Below the pieces are notes generated by a model, which made no database searches, had not been told where the DNA came from, and worked only from the letters and a program-made list of their open reading frames with translations. From Actinacidiphila acidipaludis (lineage in GTDB: Bacteria; Actinomycetota; Actinomycetes; Streptomycetales; Streptomycetaceae): DNA of 64,000 nt. The translations under genes and the position numbers were made by a program. Positions 1 through 8,400 of this stretch are shown in pieces (position 1 is the stretch's first letter; each line of letters begins with the position of its first letter). The stretch is from assembly GCF_019890725.1 (NCBI RefSeq), contig NZ_JAINZZ010000002.1, forward strand, positions 186,001 through 250,000, read 5' to 3'.

Positions 1-176
1 TCTCCAAGGCCGGTGAGACCGCGGACGAGTTGATCCGCCGCCTGGTGCGGGCCGAACCGCCCGGGCGGCAGATCGTGGTGGTCTCCGCGGACCGCGAGGT
101 GGCCGACGGCGTCGCCAAGGCCGGTGCGCGCCCGGTCGCTTCGACGCTGCTGCTGCGCCGGCTCGCCCGCGTCTGA
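1..176 (+). CDS. NYN-domain (YacP-like) protein, 3' end only
   Basis: Open frame entering from the left edge, codons in phase from base 3, stop TGA at 174-176. The last 57 residues include the stretch VVVSADREVADGVAKAGARP, typical of the C-terminal half of NYN-domain proteins (PIN-like RNA-binding or nuclease fold, YacP-like). Known: in Streptomyces such a gene sits next to the NlpC/P60 pair that follows here. The catalytic acidic residues would lie upstream of the window, so activity cannot be judged. Confidence 0.65.
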   Translation, partial: SKAGETADELIRRLVRAEPPGRQIVVVSADREVADGVAKAGARPVASTLLLRRLARV

Positions 177-399
177 CAGCGGGCCCCGCGACCCGCCCTG
201 CCCGGCCGGTCTCCGCCCGCTGCGTTCGGGGCTTGTGCCCGCAGTGTCGGATTCGGCGGGAATTCCGGCGAACGCCCGTACATGACATGGGTGTTCACCA
301 CTTGGGCGCTACCGGGCGTCGTTTCGCCCTCACGGCGCGTACGACAGCCGTAAAGAATGTGCGAAACGATCGAGATTTTGCCTACAAGGATTTGAACCG

Positions 400-512
400 A
401 TCACAGTTCCATCACTAAGGTCGGGCGTCGAACCTCCGCGCAGTCGATCATCCAACCCGGGTGGCGCTCGGAGGCCGCCCGCCAGCTGAACCGGTAGGCG
501 GCTGAAGGAAGA
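400..512 (+). ncRNA. Probable c-di-AMP riboswitch (ydaO/yuaA class) in the leader of the first NlpC/P60 gene
   Basis: The 350-base gap 177-526 has no credible ORF. Its 3' half carries the blocks I associate with the ydaO/yuaA leader: GAACC near 430, a CCGGGTGG block near 457-464, and a terminal CCAGCTGAACCGGTAGGCGGC block at about 482-502, close to the class consensus CAGCTAACC-GTAGGC. GCCGCC and GGCGGC flank this block as a perfect 6-bp stem. Known: in actinobacteria this class precedes rpf and NlpC/P60 hydrolase genes and responds to cyclic di-AMP. The boundaries are approximate. The leader ends about 10 bases before the ribosome binding site, so it could act on transcription or translation. 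Confidence 0.6.
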
Positions 513-526
513 AGGAGCTCGCCTTC

Positions 527-1558
527 GTGGCGTCCCACCGTCGTCCCAAGCCGGCAACCCGCACTCGCGTGACCGTGCTGACCGCGACCGCCGCAGCGGC
601 CGTCGCGCTCTCCGCCCAGGCCGCGAACGCGACCCCCGCCAAGCCGTCCGTCAAGGACGCCAAGGCCAAGGTGGACGCCCTCTACACCCAGGCGGAGCAG
701 GCCACCGAGAAGTACGACGCTGCCAACGAGAAACTGCATACCCTCCAGAAGGACGCCTCAAGCCTTCAGGACCAGGTGGCCCGGCAGCAGCAGCACCTGA
801 ACCAGCTCCGGGACGGCCTCGGCACCATCGCGGCCTCGCAGTACCGCAGCGGCGGCATCGACCCGTCGCTCCAGCTCTTCCTGTCCTCCAACCCGGACAG
901 CTACCTGGACCAGGCGACCACGCTGGACCAGCTCGGCTCCCTCCAGGCCAACGCGCTCGAGCAGCTCCAGAACGCCAAGCGCACCCTGGACCAGGAGCGG
1001 GCCGAGGCCACCACCAAGCTCGCCGAGCTCCAGAGCACCCGCACCGAACTGGCCCAGCGCAAGGCCGAGGCGAAGAGCAAGCTCTCCCAGGCCCAGCAGG
1101 TCCTCAACTCGCTGACCCAGGCGCAGCGCGCGCAGATGCAGCACGACGACGCGCTGGCCGCGAGCCGCGCCAGCTCCCGGGTGAACCTCGGCAGCGCGCC
1201 CGCCGCGTCGAAGTACGCCGCCGCCGCGTTCGCCGCCGCCCAGACGAGGATCGGCGACCCGTACGTCTACGGCGCCACCGGCCCGAGCTCCTTCGACTGC
1301 TCCGGCCTCACCTCCTGGGCCTACAAGCAGGCCGGCGTCTCCATACCGCGCACCTCGCAGGAGCAGGCCAACGCGGGGACCCGGATCTACTCGATGTCCG
1401 AGCTGCGCCAGGGCGACCTGGTGATCTTCTTCGGCGACTACCACCACGTCGGGCTCTACGCGGGCAACGGCATGGTGCTGCACGCCCCGAAGCCGGGCGC
1501 CTCGGTGCGCTACGAGTCGATCGGCGACATGACCTTCGAGTTCGGCGTCCGCATCTGA
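527..1558 (+). CDS. Secreted NlpC/P60 peptidoglycan hydrolase with coiled-coil N-terminus
   Basis: 343 aa from a GTG at 527, with GAAGGAG at 511-517 as ribosome binding site. A signal peptide (basic start, then an Ala/Val-rich core ending near AANA) is followed by a long charged coiled coil (about residues 45-215, rich in Gln, Leu, Lys and Glu). The C-terminal NlpC/P60 domain has the nucleophile in FDCSGLTSWAYKQAG, the catalytic His in HHVGLYAG and the third polar position in HAPKPG. The family cleaves D-gamma-glutamyl-DAP bonds in stem peptides; the coiled coil resembles RipA/PcsB-type hydrolases, where it restrains activity. A strong stem-loop follows the stop. A close paralogue lies directly downstream. 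Confidence 0.9.
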   Translation: MASHRRPKPATRTRVTVLTATAAAAVALSAQAANATPAKPSVKDAKAKVDALYTQAEQATEKYDAANEKLHTLQKDASSLQDQVARQQQHLNQLRDGLGTIAASQYRSGGIDPSLQLFLSSNPDSYLDQATTLDQLGSLQANALEQLQNAKRTLDQERAEATTKLAELQSTRTELAQRKAEAKSKLSQAQQVLNSLTQAQRAQMQHDDALAASRASSRVNLGSAPAASKYAAAAFAAAQTRIGDPYVYGATGPSSFDCSGLTSWAYKQAGVSIPRTSQEQANAGTRIYSMSELRQGDLVIFFGDYHHVGLYAGNGMVLHAPKPGASVRYESIGDMTFEFGVRI

Positions 1559-1616
1559 TCATCGGCGGTACGGCGTACGGGTGATGAACCCCTTTCCGGG
1601 GGTTCGCCGCCCGGCG

Positions 1617-1661
1617 CGTGTGACCTGCGGCGCGAGGCCGGCGGCCGGCGCCGGTCACACG
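1617..1661 (+). terminator. Stem-loop terminator after the first NlpC/P60 gene
   Basis: CGTGTGACC (1617-1625) pairs perfectly with GGTCACACG (1653-1661). Inside, GGCGC (1629-1633) pairs with GCGCC (1648-1652). There is no T-tract, as is common for actinobacterial hairpin terminators. It lies about 60 bases past the stop and immediately before the promoter of the next gene. Confidence 0.55.
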
Positions 1662-1678
1662 TACGGGCGGCTCGTTCT

Positions 1679-1708
1679 TTGAACTCCGCGTCGCCGCGTG
1701 GCTACTGT
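1679..1708 (+). promoter_or_regulatory. Promoter of the second NlpC/P60 gene, apparently leaderless
   Basis: TTGAAC at 1679-1684 and TACTGT at 1703-1708 are separated by 18 bases. The GTG start at 1717 lies 8 bases past the -10, where transcription should begin, so the mRNA probably has no 5' leader and no riboswitch. Confidence 0.5.
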
Positions 1709-1716
1709 CTGCTGCC

Positions 1717-2760
1717 GTGGCTTCCCATCGACGCTCCCCGCAGCCGGGCCTGGCCGCCCGTACCACCCGTGTGACCGTCCTGTCGGCGGCGGCCGCGGCC
1801 ACCGCCGCGCTCTCCGGCGCCGCCGCGCAGTTCGCCGCGGCCGACCCCGGGGGCGCCGGCGACTCCGCCTCCCGCGTCGACGATCTGTACCAGCAGGCGG
1901 AGCAGGCCACCGAGGCGTACGACGCGGCGCAGGAGCGTACGCAGCGGCTGCGCGCGGAACTCGGCACCCTGCAGGACCGGGCGGCTCGCGGCCAGCAGCG
2001 GGTCAACGAACTCCGCGACGAACTCGGCGTGGTGGCCGCGTCCCAGTACCGCGACGGCGGCATCGACCCCTCGCTGGACCTGCTGCTGTCCGACGACCCC
2101 GCGAGCTATCTGGACCGCCTCAGCACGCTCGACCGGCTCGGCGGGCAGCAGGCCGGGGAGCTGCGGCAACTCCAGTCCGCCGAACGCGTGCTGCACCAGC
2201 AGCGGGATCAGGCCGCGGGCAAGCTCACGGAGTTGGACCGGGCCGGCGCGGCGCTGCGGCGGCACAAGCACGAGGTGCAGCACGCGCTGGCGTCCGCGCA
2301 GCGGCTGCTGGCGGGACTCCCCGCGGCGCAGCGCGCACGGCTGCTGCCGGGCGGCGACCAGCGGGCCTCCCGCGACCGGGTCCTGCCGGACATCCCCGAC
2401 CTGCCGGCGCCGACCGGGCGGGCGGCCCTCGCGGTGGCCGCGGCGCGCAGGGTGCTGGGCGCGCCCTACGTGTGGGGGGCGACCGGGCCCAACGCCTTCG
2501 ACTGCTCGGGGCTGATGCTGTACGCCTACCGGCAGGCGGGGGTGGAGCTGCCGCGGACGTCGCAGGAGCAGATGAACGCGGGGCCGCACGTTCCGCTGGA
2601 CCAGGCGAGGCCTGGTGACCTGGTCATCTACCGCGGTGACGCGAGCCATGTGGCCATGTACGTGGGCGGGGGCATGGTGATCCACGCGCCCTATCCGGGG
2701 GCGCGGGTGCGGTACGACCCGGTCGACATGATGCCCGTCACCGCGGTGACGCGGCCCTGA
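1717..2760 (+). CDS. Secreted NlpC/P60 peptidoglycan hydrolase, tandem paralogue
   Basis: 347 aa from GTG 1717, chosen because a -10-like TACTGT ends 8 bases upstream and there is no ribosome binding site. Architecture matches the preceding gene: Ala-rich signal peptide, coiled coil with the shared block AEQATEAYDAA, then an NlpC/P60 domain with FDCSGLMLYAYRQAG (Cys nucleophile), SHVAMYVGGG (His) and IHAPYPG. It is thus a tandem duplicate whose regulation has diverged, since it lacks the long leader of its neighbour. Expected role: exported cell-wall endopeptidase cutting peptidoglycan stem peptides. Confidence 0.9.
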   Translation: MASHRRSPQPGLAARTTRVTVLSAAAAATAALSGAAAQFAAADPGGAGDSASRVDDLYQQAEQATEAYDAAQERTQRLRAELGTLQDRAARGQQRVNELRDELGVVAASQYRDGGIDPSLDLLLSDDPASYLDRLSTLDRLGGQQAGELRQLQSAERVLHQQRDQAAGKLTELDRAGAALRRHKHEVQHALASAQRLLAGLPAAQRARLLPGGDQRASRDRVLPDIPDLPAPTGRAALAVAAARRVLGAPYVWGATGPNAFDCSGLMLYAYRQAGVELPRTSQEQMNAGPHVPLDQARPGDLVIYRGDASHVAMYVGGGMVIHAPYPGARVRYDPVDMMPVTAVTRP

Positions 2761-3175
2761 GGGGGGTACGCCTCCCGCTGGGGTTCCCCGCCCCTCCTGC
2801 GGCTCGCCCTGCGCGGGCTGCGGTTCGCCCTGTTCGGACGGACGGTCACCACCTGAGGCGCGAGGTCGCCCAGGCTTCGCCCGGGAGGTGCCCGCAGCGC
2901 GAGCGGCCACGACGCGTGCCGCACTCCGCCGGCCGCTCCGAAGGGGCTGTTCGGTCCGCTCCGGACCACCGGCCGGTGGCCGGTTGCTCGCGCAGTTGCC
3001 CACGCCCCTGATGGTTGCCCTCTGGCCGAACAGGGCCAGCCGTTCGCAGCTCCGCCAGGCGGGCGGGTGATGGTTGCCCTCTTTCCGAAGAGAGGGAGCC
3101 ATCGCCTGGGCAGGGCGGACCCCGGGGCCGGGGAGGGCGGACGCCGTGGAGGGGCGGGGCCTTACGATCGGGGCC
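2761..3175. other. 415-base gene-free interval with two related stem-loops
   Basis: No ORF here has a plausible start and coding character. The 15-base word TGATGGTTGCCCTCT occurs at 3009-3023 and again at 3068-3082. Each copy opens a short hairpin with CCGAA in or beside the loop (CTGGCC/GGCCAG in copy one, CCCTCT/AGAGGG in copy two). The promoter of the downstream lipoprotein gene lies at its right end. Confidence 0.5.
3163..3168 (+). promoter_or_regulatory. -10 element of the lipoprotein gene, leaderless
   Basis: TACGAT at 3163-3168 lies 7 bases before the ATG at 3176, and no Shine-Dalgarno sequence precedes that ATG. No clear -35 was seen. Confidence 0.4.
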
Positions 3176-4444
3176 ATGGCCGCGGTGACCCCCTCACGTC
3201 GCAAGGCCGCCGCCCAGGCCCCCGCGGCGGTCCTCGCCGCGCTGCTCACCGCCCTCGCCCTACTGGCGACCCTCGCGGGCTGCGACACCCGCACGAACCC
3301 CACCCCCGCCCCGACCGACGCCGCGCTGCGCCACCTGTTCGACCAGCACGCCGCCGCCGTCCTGCACCGCGACCGCACCGCCTTCCTCGCCGGGATCGAT
3401 CCGCGGGCCGGGCGGTTCCGCGCCCGTCAGCAGCAGGTCTTCACCAACCTCGCGCACGTCCCGCTGGCGGCCTGGTCGTACACGGTGGTGCGCACCGGCG
3501 CCTTCCCGCTGCCGCCCGCGGCTGACGGCGCCCGGCAGGCCGCCGTCCAGGTCCGGCTGGACTACCGGCTCGCGGGCTACGACACCCGGCCGGTGTCGGC
3601 CACCTCGTACCTGACCCTGACCCGGCGGGGCGGCCACTGGTACCTCGCGGACGACGGTGACGGCACGGCGAGCGGTCACCGCAGCGACGTCCAGCTGTGG
3701 GACCAGAGCCCGGTGACGGTGGTGCGCGGCGCGCGCAGCATCGTGCTGGGGCTCGCCCCGGACAAGGCCCTGCGGGGGTACGCCGCCGACGCGGACGACG
3801 CGGTGCCCGAGGTGACCCGGGCGTGGGGGAGCGACTGGCCCCGCAAGGTCGTCGTCGAGGCGCCGGCCACGCTGGCCCAGATGGCCTCGCTGCTGGGGGT
3901 CGGCGCCACCGCGTACGCCGGCATCGCGGCCGTCACGACGGGCGAGCCGGGTGTGAACGCGGCCCCCGCGGACCGGGTGGTCGTCAACCCGGAGGCGTTC
4001 GGCCTGCTCTCCGACTTCGGCCGCCAGGTGGTCTTCACGCACGAGACCACACACGTCGCGACCCGGCGGTCCACCGACGGCCACACCCCGCTGTGGCTGT
4101 CCGAGGGCACCGCGGACTGGGTGGCCTACCGCGACTCGGGCCGCACCGCCCCCGAGATCGCGCCCGAACTCGCCGGTGACGTCCGGGCGGGACGCGTGCC
4201 CGCCGCGCTGCCGTCCGACACCGACTTCCGCGCCGGGTCGGCCCGGCTGGCCCAGGCGTACGAGGGCAGCTGGCTGGCCTGCCGGATGATCGCCGACCAG
4301 TGGTCGCCGCAGACCCTGACCGCCTTCTACCGGGCGGTGGCCCGGGGCGGCACCCTGGACGCGCACCTGCGCGGTGCGCTGGGGCTGTCCACGGCCGAGT
4401 TCACCGCGCGCTGGCAGGCGTACGTCCGGAAGGAGCTGGCGTGA
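3176..4444 (+). CDS. Lipoprotein zinc metallopeptidase of HExxH type
   Basis: 422 aa from ATG 3176; the open frame extends upstream but the -10 at 3163 and the signal peptide favour this start. An N-terminal lipoprotein signal ends in a lipobox LAGC, so the mature protein should be lipid-anchored outside the membrane. The mid region resembles a ketosteroid-isomerase-like fold (not verified). The C-terminal half contains HETTH (His289, Glu290, His293), with a downstream Glu310 in LSEGTADW as likely third zinc ligand, a gluzincin arrangement (peptidase MA-like). Substrate unknown. The stop overlaps the start of the M48 peptidase gene, so the two proteases are probably co-translated. Confidence 0.8.
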   Translation: MAAVTPSRRKAAAQAPAAVLAALLTALALLATLAGCDTRTNPTPAPTDAALRHLFDQHAAAVLHRDRTAFLAGIDPRAGRFRARQQQVFTNLAHVPLAAWSYTVVRTGAFPLPPAADGARQAAVQVRLDYRLAGYDTRPVSATSYLTLTRRGGHWYLADDGDGTASGHRSDVQLWDQSPVTVVRGARSIVLGLAPDKALRGYAADADDAVPEVTRAWGSDWPRKVVVEAPATLAQMASLLGVGATAYAGIAAVTTGEPGVNAAPADRVVVNPEAFGLLSDFGRQVVFTHETTHVATRRSTDGHTPLWLSEGTADWVAYRDSGRTAPEIAPELAGDVRAGRVPAALPSDTDFRAGSARLAQAYEGSWLACRMIADQWSPQTLTAFYRAVARGGTLDAHLRGALGLSTAEFTARWQAYVRKELA

Positions 4445-5616
4445 GCACGCAGGACGGAGCGGCGGCGGGGGAGAGCGCCGCCGGGGAGCCCCTCACCGCC
4501 GACGGGTTCACGGCGGAGGAGACGGCCCGCGGGCGGGACCTGTTCCGCCGGGTGTGGCCGTTGGCGGTGGGCGCCTCGGCCGCGTCCCTGGCGCTGTCCC
4601 TGGCGCTCGGACTGACCTCGGCCGGCGCCGGGCTCGTCGGCGCGTTCGGTCACGCGTGGGCGCCACGGGTCGCGGGCGCCGCCGTGACGCTGGTGCTGCT
4701 GCCGACGCTGCTCGGCCTGCCCTTCGCCGCGCGGGGACGGGTCGAACGGGCCCGGTTCGGGCTGGTGACCCAGGGCTGGGGCGGCTGGGCCGTCGACCGC
4801 CTGCGCGGGCTGCTGATCTCCGTGCCGCTGGCGTTCGGCGCGCTCTTCGCCCTGTACGGCCTCGCGGGCGTCACGCGCTGGTGGTGGGCGTGGGCGGCGC
4901 TCGGCGCGGCCGCGCTGACGGTCCTGCTCTCGTTCCTGGCGCCGCTGGTGTTCGAGCCGCTCTTCAACCGGTTCACGCCGATGGAGGCCGGGCCGCTGCG
5001 AGACGCGCTGCTGGCGCTGGCGGCCCGCGACGGCGTCACCGTCCGGGACGTGCTGGTGGCCGACGCCTCGCGCCGGACCACCGCGCTGAACGCGTACGTG
5101 TCCGGGCTGGGCCGCACCCGGCGGATCGTCGCCTACGACACCCTGCTGGCGACCGCCGACCCGCGCGAGGTGGAGCTGGTCGTCGCGCACGAGCTGGGCC
5201 ACGTGGTGCACCGCGACGTGCTGCGCGGCACCGTGCTCGGCGCGGCCGGCGCCGCGGCGGGGGTCTGTGTGCTCGCCGCGGTGGTGTCCTGGCAGCCGCT
5301 GCTGGACGCGGCGGGCGTCGCGCGCTTCGCGGACCCGCGGTCGGCGTGGCTGCTCGCGGCCGTCGCCGGGGTGGGCGGGGCGCTGTCCGGCCCGGTGGGC
5401 CGGGCGCTGAGCCGGCGCATCGAACGCCGGGCGGACGTCCACGCGCTGGACCTGACCGCGGCGCCCGCGGAGTTCGTCGCCATGCAGCGCCGGCTGACCG
5501 TGGCCAATGTCGGGCACCCGTCCCCGCCGAGGCTGCTGCACCTGCTGCTGTCCACGCACCCCGCGCCCGCCGAGCGCATCCGGCTGGCCCGTACCTGGCG
5601 GCCCCGCGGCGGCTGA
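4441..5616 (+). CDS. M48 family membrane metallopeptidase (Ste24/CAAX-protease-like)
   Basis: 391 aa from GTG 4441, overlapping the previous stop by 4 bases (GTGA). Several hydrophobic segments precede the catalytic block VVAHELGHVVHRD (His250, Glu251, His254). A second ligand is expected in IERRADVHALDL (Glu328), the ExxAD element of M48 enzymes. Known: this family consists of membrane-embedded zinc endopeptidases; bacterial members (HtpX, Ste24-like) are mostly implicated in envelope protein quality control. Bacteria lack CAAX prenylation, so that label reflects ancestry only. Pairing with an extracytoplasmic zinc peptidase suggests joint envelope proteolysis (inference). Confidence 0.88.
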   Translation: MSTQDGAAAGESAAGEPLTADGFTAEETARGRDLFRRVWPLAVGASAASLALSLALGLTSAGAGLVGAFGHAWAPRVAGAAVTLVLLPTLLGLPFAARGRVERARFGLVTQGWGGWAVDRLRGLLISVPLAFGALFALYGLAGVTRWWWAWAALGAAALTVLLSFLAPLVFEPLFNRFTPMEAGPLRDALLALAARDGVTVRDVLVADASRRTTALNAYVSGLGRTRRIVAYDTLLATADPREVELVVAHELGHVVHRDVLRGTVLGAAGAAAGVCVLAAVVSWQPLLDAAGVARFADPRSAWLLAAVAGVGGALSGPVGRALSRRIERRADVHALDLTAAPAEFVAMQRRLTVANVGHPSPPRLLHLLLSTHPAPAERIRLARTWRPRGG

Positions 5617-5675
5617 CCGCCCGGCCGCGGCCCGGTGCCCGAACGCCGTGCCCGGCAGGGTGCGGTGACCGGCGT

Positions 5676-6929
5676 TCAGCGCCGGGTGAGCACCGACAGG
5701 CGGCCCAGGCCGGCCGGCGCCGTCCCCAGCGCGTCCGGATCCGGCACGGTGGCCGCCCACAGCCGCCGGCAGGCCAGCACCGACGCGGCCACCAGCAGGC
5801 CGTTGCGGCTGCCGAGCATCAGCAGCCCCCAGACGTCACTCTTCGTCACATGGTCGAAGAAGAGCGGGAACTCCAGGGTGGTGACGAGCGTCGCCGCCAG
5901 GGTGAGGTGCACCGGGAGCCGCATCACGCTGCCCCGCGCGGCCGCGCACACCGCCCCCGCCCCCACCAGCCACACCATGTACTGCGGGCTGATGACCCGG
6001 CTGGTGGTGGTGAAGACCAGCAGCGCGGTGAACGCGGCGTCGTACGGTGTGGCCGCGGTGAACCGCCGGGCCCGCAGCCGCCACCACGCCAGCCAGCACA
6101 TGCCGATCACGCTCAGCCCCAGAGCCGCGGCGCTGACCAGGTGCACGTGCCGCCCGAGGAACTCCGTCGAGCCGTAGTGCATCTCCGCCTTGCCGTGCCA
6201 GCCGGCGTGACGCGCGACGTGGAAGACCAGGGCTCCCAGCGACTCCACCTCGGTGCCGCGGTCGCGCTGGAAGGTGAGGAAGGACATCGAGTTGCGCGTC
6301 AGGGCGGCGAACAGCGCGGTCAGCACCGCGATCGTGCCGGCCGCGGCCGTCCATGAGCGGCGCATGCGGCGCCGGTCCGGCGCGCCGATGAGCATCAGCA
6401 GCGGCCAGACCTTGAGCATCGCCCCGAACCCCGCGAGGGCCCCGGCGAGCGCGGGCCGGCGCCGGAACACCAGCAGCGCCAGGACCGCGACGGCGGTCAC
6501 CATCACGTCGTAGCGGGCGTAGACGATCGGGCCGAGCAGAGCCACCCCCGCCACCCACACCCAGACCCCGGCCAGCCGCCCCGAGCGCCGGGCGTCGCGC
6601 AGCAGCGCCGCCAGCACCACCGCGTCGGCCAGCAGGGCCAGGACGAAGAAGGCCGCCGCGTAGCCGAGGAACGGCAGGGCGCCGGGGGCGACCAGCACCA
6701 GCGCCGCGCCGGGAGGGTACTGCCAGGTCACGTCGTGCGCCGGGAAGGCGCCGTGGCGCAGCACCGGGTACCACCCGCGGTAGATGTCGGCCACGTCGTG
6801 CACCACCACCTGGCCCGGGAAGCGGACCACCTGGAACACGAAGAGAAGCAGGGCGGCGCGGCTGACGGCCCAGACGACGACGGCACCGCGGGGACCGCCG
6901 ATACGGGTGTTGGTCACGGTATGCATCAT
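5676..6929 (-). CDS. Polytopic GT87-type (DUF2029) mannosyltransferase
   Basis: 417 aa on the minus strand from ATG 6929 (a second ATG follows immediately). GGAGG lies about 11 bases upstream. The protein is a multi-spanning membrane protein with roughly ten hydrophobic segments and the early acidic loop typical of GT-C enzymes (DIYRGWYPVLRHG, then WQYPPGAALV). Known: GT87 members in actinobacteria (PimE and related) use polyprenyl-phosphate-mannose to extend mannolipids at the outer face of the membrane. It is divergently transcribed from the PimB'-like gene, which supports a role in phosphatidylinositol mannoside or related glycolipid assembly (inference). Confidence 0.82.
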   Translation of the reverse strand: MMHTVTNTRIGGPRGAVVVWAVSRAALLLFVFQVVRFPGQVVVHDVADIYRGWYPVLRHGAFPAHDVTWQYPPGAALVLVAPGALPFLGYAAAFFVLALLADAVVLAALLRDARRSGRLAGVWVWVAGVALLGPIVYARYDVMVTAVAVLALLVFRRRPALAGALAGFGAMLKVWPLLMLIGAPDRRRMRRSWTAAAGTIAVLTALFAALTRNSMSFLTFQRDRGTEVESLGALVFHVARHAGWHGKAEMHYGSTEFLGRHVHLVSAAALGLSVIGMCWLAWWRLRARRFTAATPYDAAFTALLVFTTTSRVISPQYMVWLVGAGAVCAAARGSVMRLPVHLTLAATLVTTLEFPLFFDHVTKSDVWGLLMLGSRNGLLVAASVLACRRLWAATVPDPDALGTAPAGLGRLSVLTRR

Positions 6930-7061
6930 GCGTGCCGCCGCCTCCGCACCCCTGTACGGACGCGGTCCCGCACGTCCGCCCGGGTGAACGCCGGGGACGC
7001 GGCCGCGGACCGGCCCCCGCGGGGGCCGTCGCCCGGCGGCGTGGGCGCGGGGGCGGACGGA

Positions 7062-7067
7062 TAGACT
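7062..7067 (+). promoter_or_regulatory. -10 element upstream of the pimB'-like gene
   Basis: TAGACT at 7062-7067 in the 207-base divergent gap gives a leader of about 60 bases before the GTG at 7137. The -35 is unclear. Confidence 0.3.
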
Positions 7068-7136
7068 CCGACGTCCGGCCGGCGCGGGCCACCAGCGCCG
7101 GCAGCCCTGCGCACCGGCCACAGAGGGACACCTGGC

Positions 7137-8267
7137 GTGGACAAGACCCTGATCGTCACCAACGACTTCCCGCCCCGCCCCGGCGGCATCCAGTCCTTCG
7201 TGCACAGCATGGCCCTGCGGCTGGACCCGGGGCAGGTGGTCGTCTACGCCTCCACGTGGAAGGACGGCACGGAGGTCGCGCGGTTCGACGCCGAGCAGCC
7301 GTTCCCGGTGGTGCGCGACCGCACCCGGATGCTGCTGCCCACCCCGCGGGTGACCCGGACCGCCGCTGGGCTGCTGCGCGAACACGGCTGCACCTCGGTG
7401 TGGTTCGGGGCCGCCGCGCCCCTCGGGCTGATGGCGCCGGCGCTGCGCAGGGCCGGCGCGCGGCGGCTGGTCGGCACCACGCACGGCCACGAGGCCGGCT
7501 GGGCCCAACTGCCGGGCAGCCGCGGGCTGCTGCGCAGGATCGGCGAGGGCACCGACAGCCTCACCTATCTGGGCGAGTACACCCGCTCCCGGATCGCCGC
7601 CGCGCTGACCGAGCAGGCGGCGGGCCGCATGGTCCAACTCCCGCCCGGCGTCGACGAGAAGACCTTCCATCCGGGTTCGGGCGGCGCTGCGGTCCGGGCC
7701 CGGCTGGGGCTGGCCGACCGGCCGGTCGTGGTGTGCGTGTCGCGGCTGGTGCGGCGCAAGGGCCAGGACACGCTGATCCTGGCGCTGCCGCGGATCCTGC
7801 GGGAGTTCCCCGACGCCGCGCTGCTGATCGTCGGCGACGGGCCGTACCGCGGCGAACTGGAGACGCTCGCCGAGCGCACCGGGGTCGCCGGGTCCGTCGT
7901 CTTCACCGGGGCCGTGCCGTGGGCCGAACTGCCCGCGCACTTCGGGGCCGGCGACGTGTTCGCGATGCCCTGCCGCACCCGGCGCGGCGGCCTGGACGTC
8001 GAGGGACTCGGCATCGTCTACCTGGAGGCGTCGGCGACCGGGCTGCCCGTCGTGGCGGGCGACTCCGGCGGGGCGCCGGACGCGGTCCTCGACGGCGAGA
8101 CCGGCTGGGTGGTGCCCGGCGGCTCCCCCGAGCAGGCCGCCGAGCGCGTCCTGACCCTGCTGCGCGACCCCGAGCTGCGCCGCGCCATGGGCGAGCGGGG
8201 CCGCGACTGGGTGGAACGCGCCTGGCGCTGGGACCTGCTGGCCACCCGGCTGAAGTCGCTGCTCTGA
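7137..8267 (+). CDS. pimB: GT4 glycosyltransferase, PimB'-like mannosyltransferase
   Basis: 376 aa from GTG 7137 with an AGAGGGA site at about 7122-7128. GT-B fold: the N-terminal domain opens with LIVTNDFPPRPGGIQSFVHS, the donor loop of PimB'-type enzymes. The C-terminal half has VSRLVRRKGQDTLI and the nucleotide-sugar signature EGLGIVYLEASATGLPVVAG (E-x7-E). Known: PimB' (Rv2188c type) adds the second mannose from GDP-mannose to PIM1 on the cytoplasmic face. The neighbouring GT87 enzyme and acyl-CoA ligase fit a membrane-lipid role. It converges on the ligase gene across a strong hairpin. Confidence 0.85.
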   Translation: MDKTLIVTNDFPPRPGGIQSFVHSMALRLDPGQVVVYASTWKDGTEVARFDAEQPFPVVRDRTRMLLPTPRVTRTAAGLLREHGCTSVWFGAAAPLGLMAPALRRAGARRLVGTTHGHEAGWAQLPGSRGLLRRIGEGTDSLTYLGEYTRSRIAAALTEQAAGRMVQLPPGVDEKTFHPGSGGAAVRARLGLADRPVVVCVSRLVRRKGQDTLILALPRILREFPDAALLIVGDGPYRGELETLAERTGVAGSVVFTGAVPWAELPAHFGAGDVFAMPCRTRRGGLDVEGLGIVYLEASATGLPVVAGDSGGAPDAVLDGETGWVVPGGSPEQAAERVLTLLRDPELRRAMGERGRDWVERAWRWDLLATRLKSLL

Positions 8268-8279
8268 CCTCCGGGCACC

Positions 8280-8322
8280 CCGCGGGGGGCCCTGGGCGCG
8301 AGCCCGGGGCAGGGGCCCGCGG
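8280..8322. terminator. Bidirectional hairpin between convergent pimB-like and fadD-like genes
   Basis: CCGCGGG at about 8280-8286 pairs with CCCGCGG at 8316-8322. GGGCCCTG pairs with CAGGGGCCC inside (one bulge), and GGGC-GCGA-GCCC forms the tip. It sits in the 133-base gap between two converging genes. Confidence 0.5.
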
Positions 8323-8360
8323 CACGAGGCGCCGGGCCTGCGTTCCGGACCACCCGGGGT

Positions 8361-8398
8361 CCCGAACCCCGCGCCGGGCCCGAACCCCGCGCCGGGCC
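8361..8398. repeat. Two tandem copies of an 18-bp GC-rich unit
   Basis: The unit CGAACCCCGCGCCGGGCC occupies 8363-8380 and 8381-8398 with no mismatch, just beyond the fadD-like stop. No function is apparent. Confidence 0.6.
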
Positions 8399-8400
8399 CT

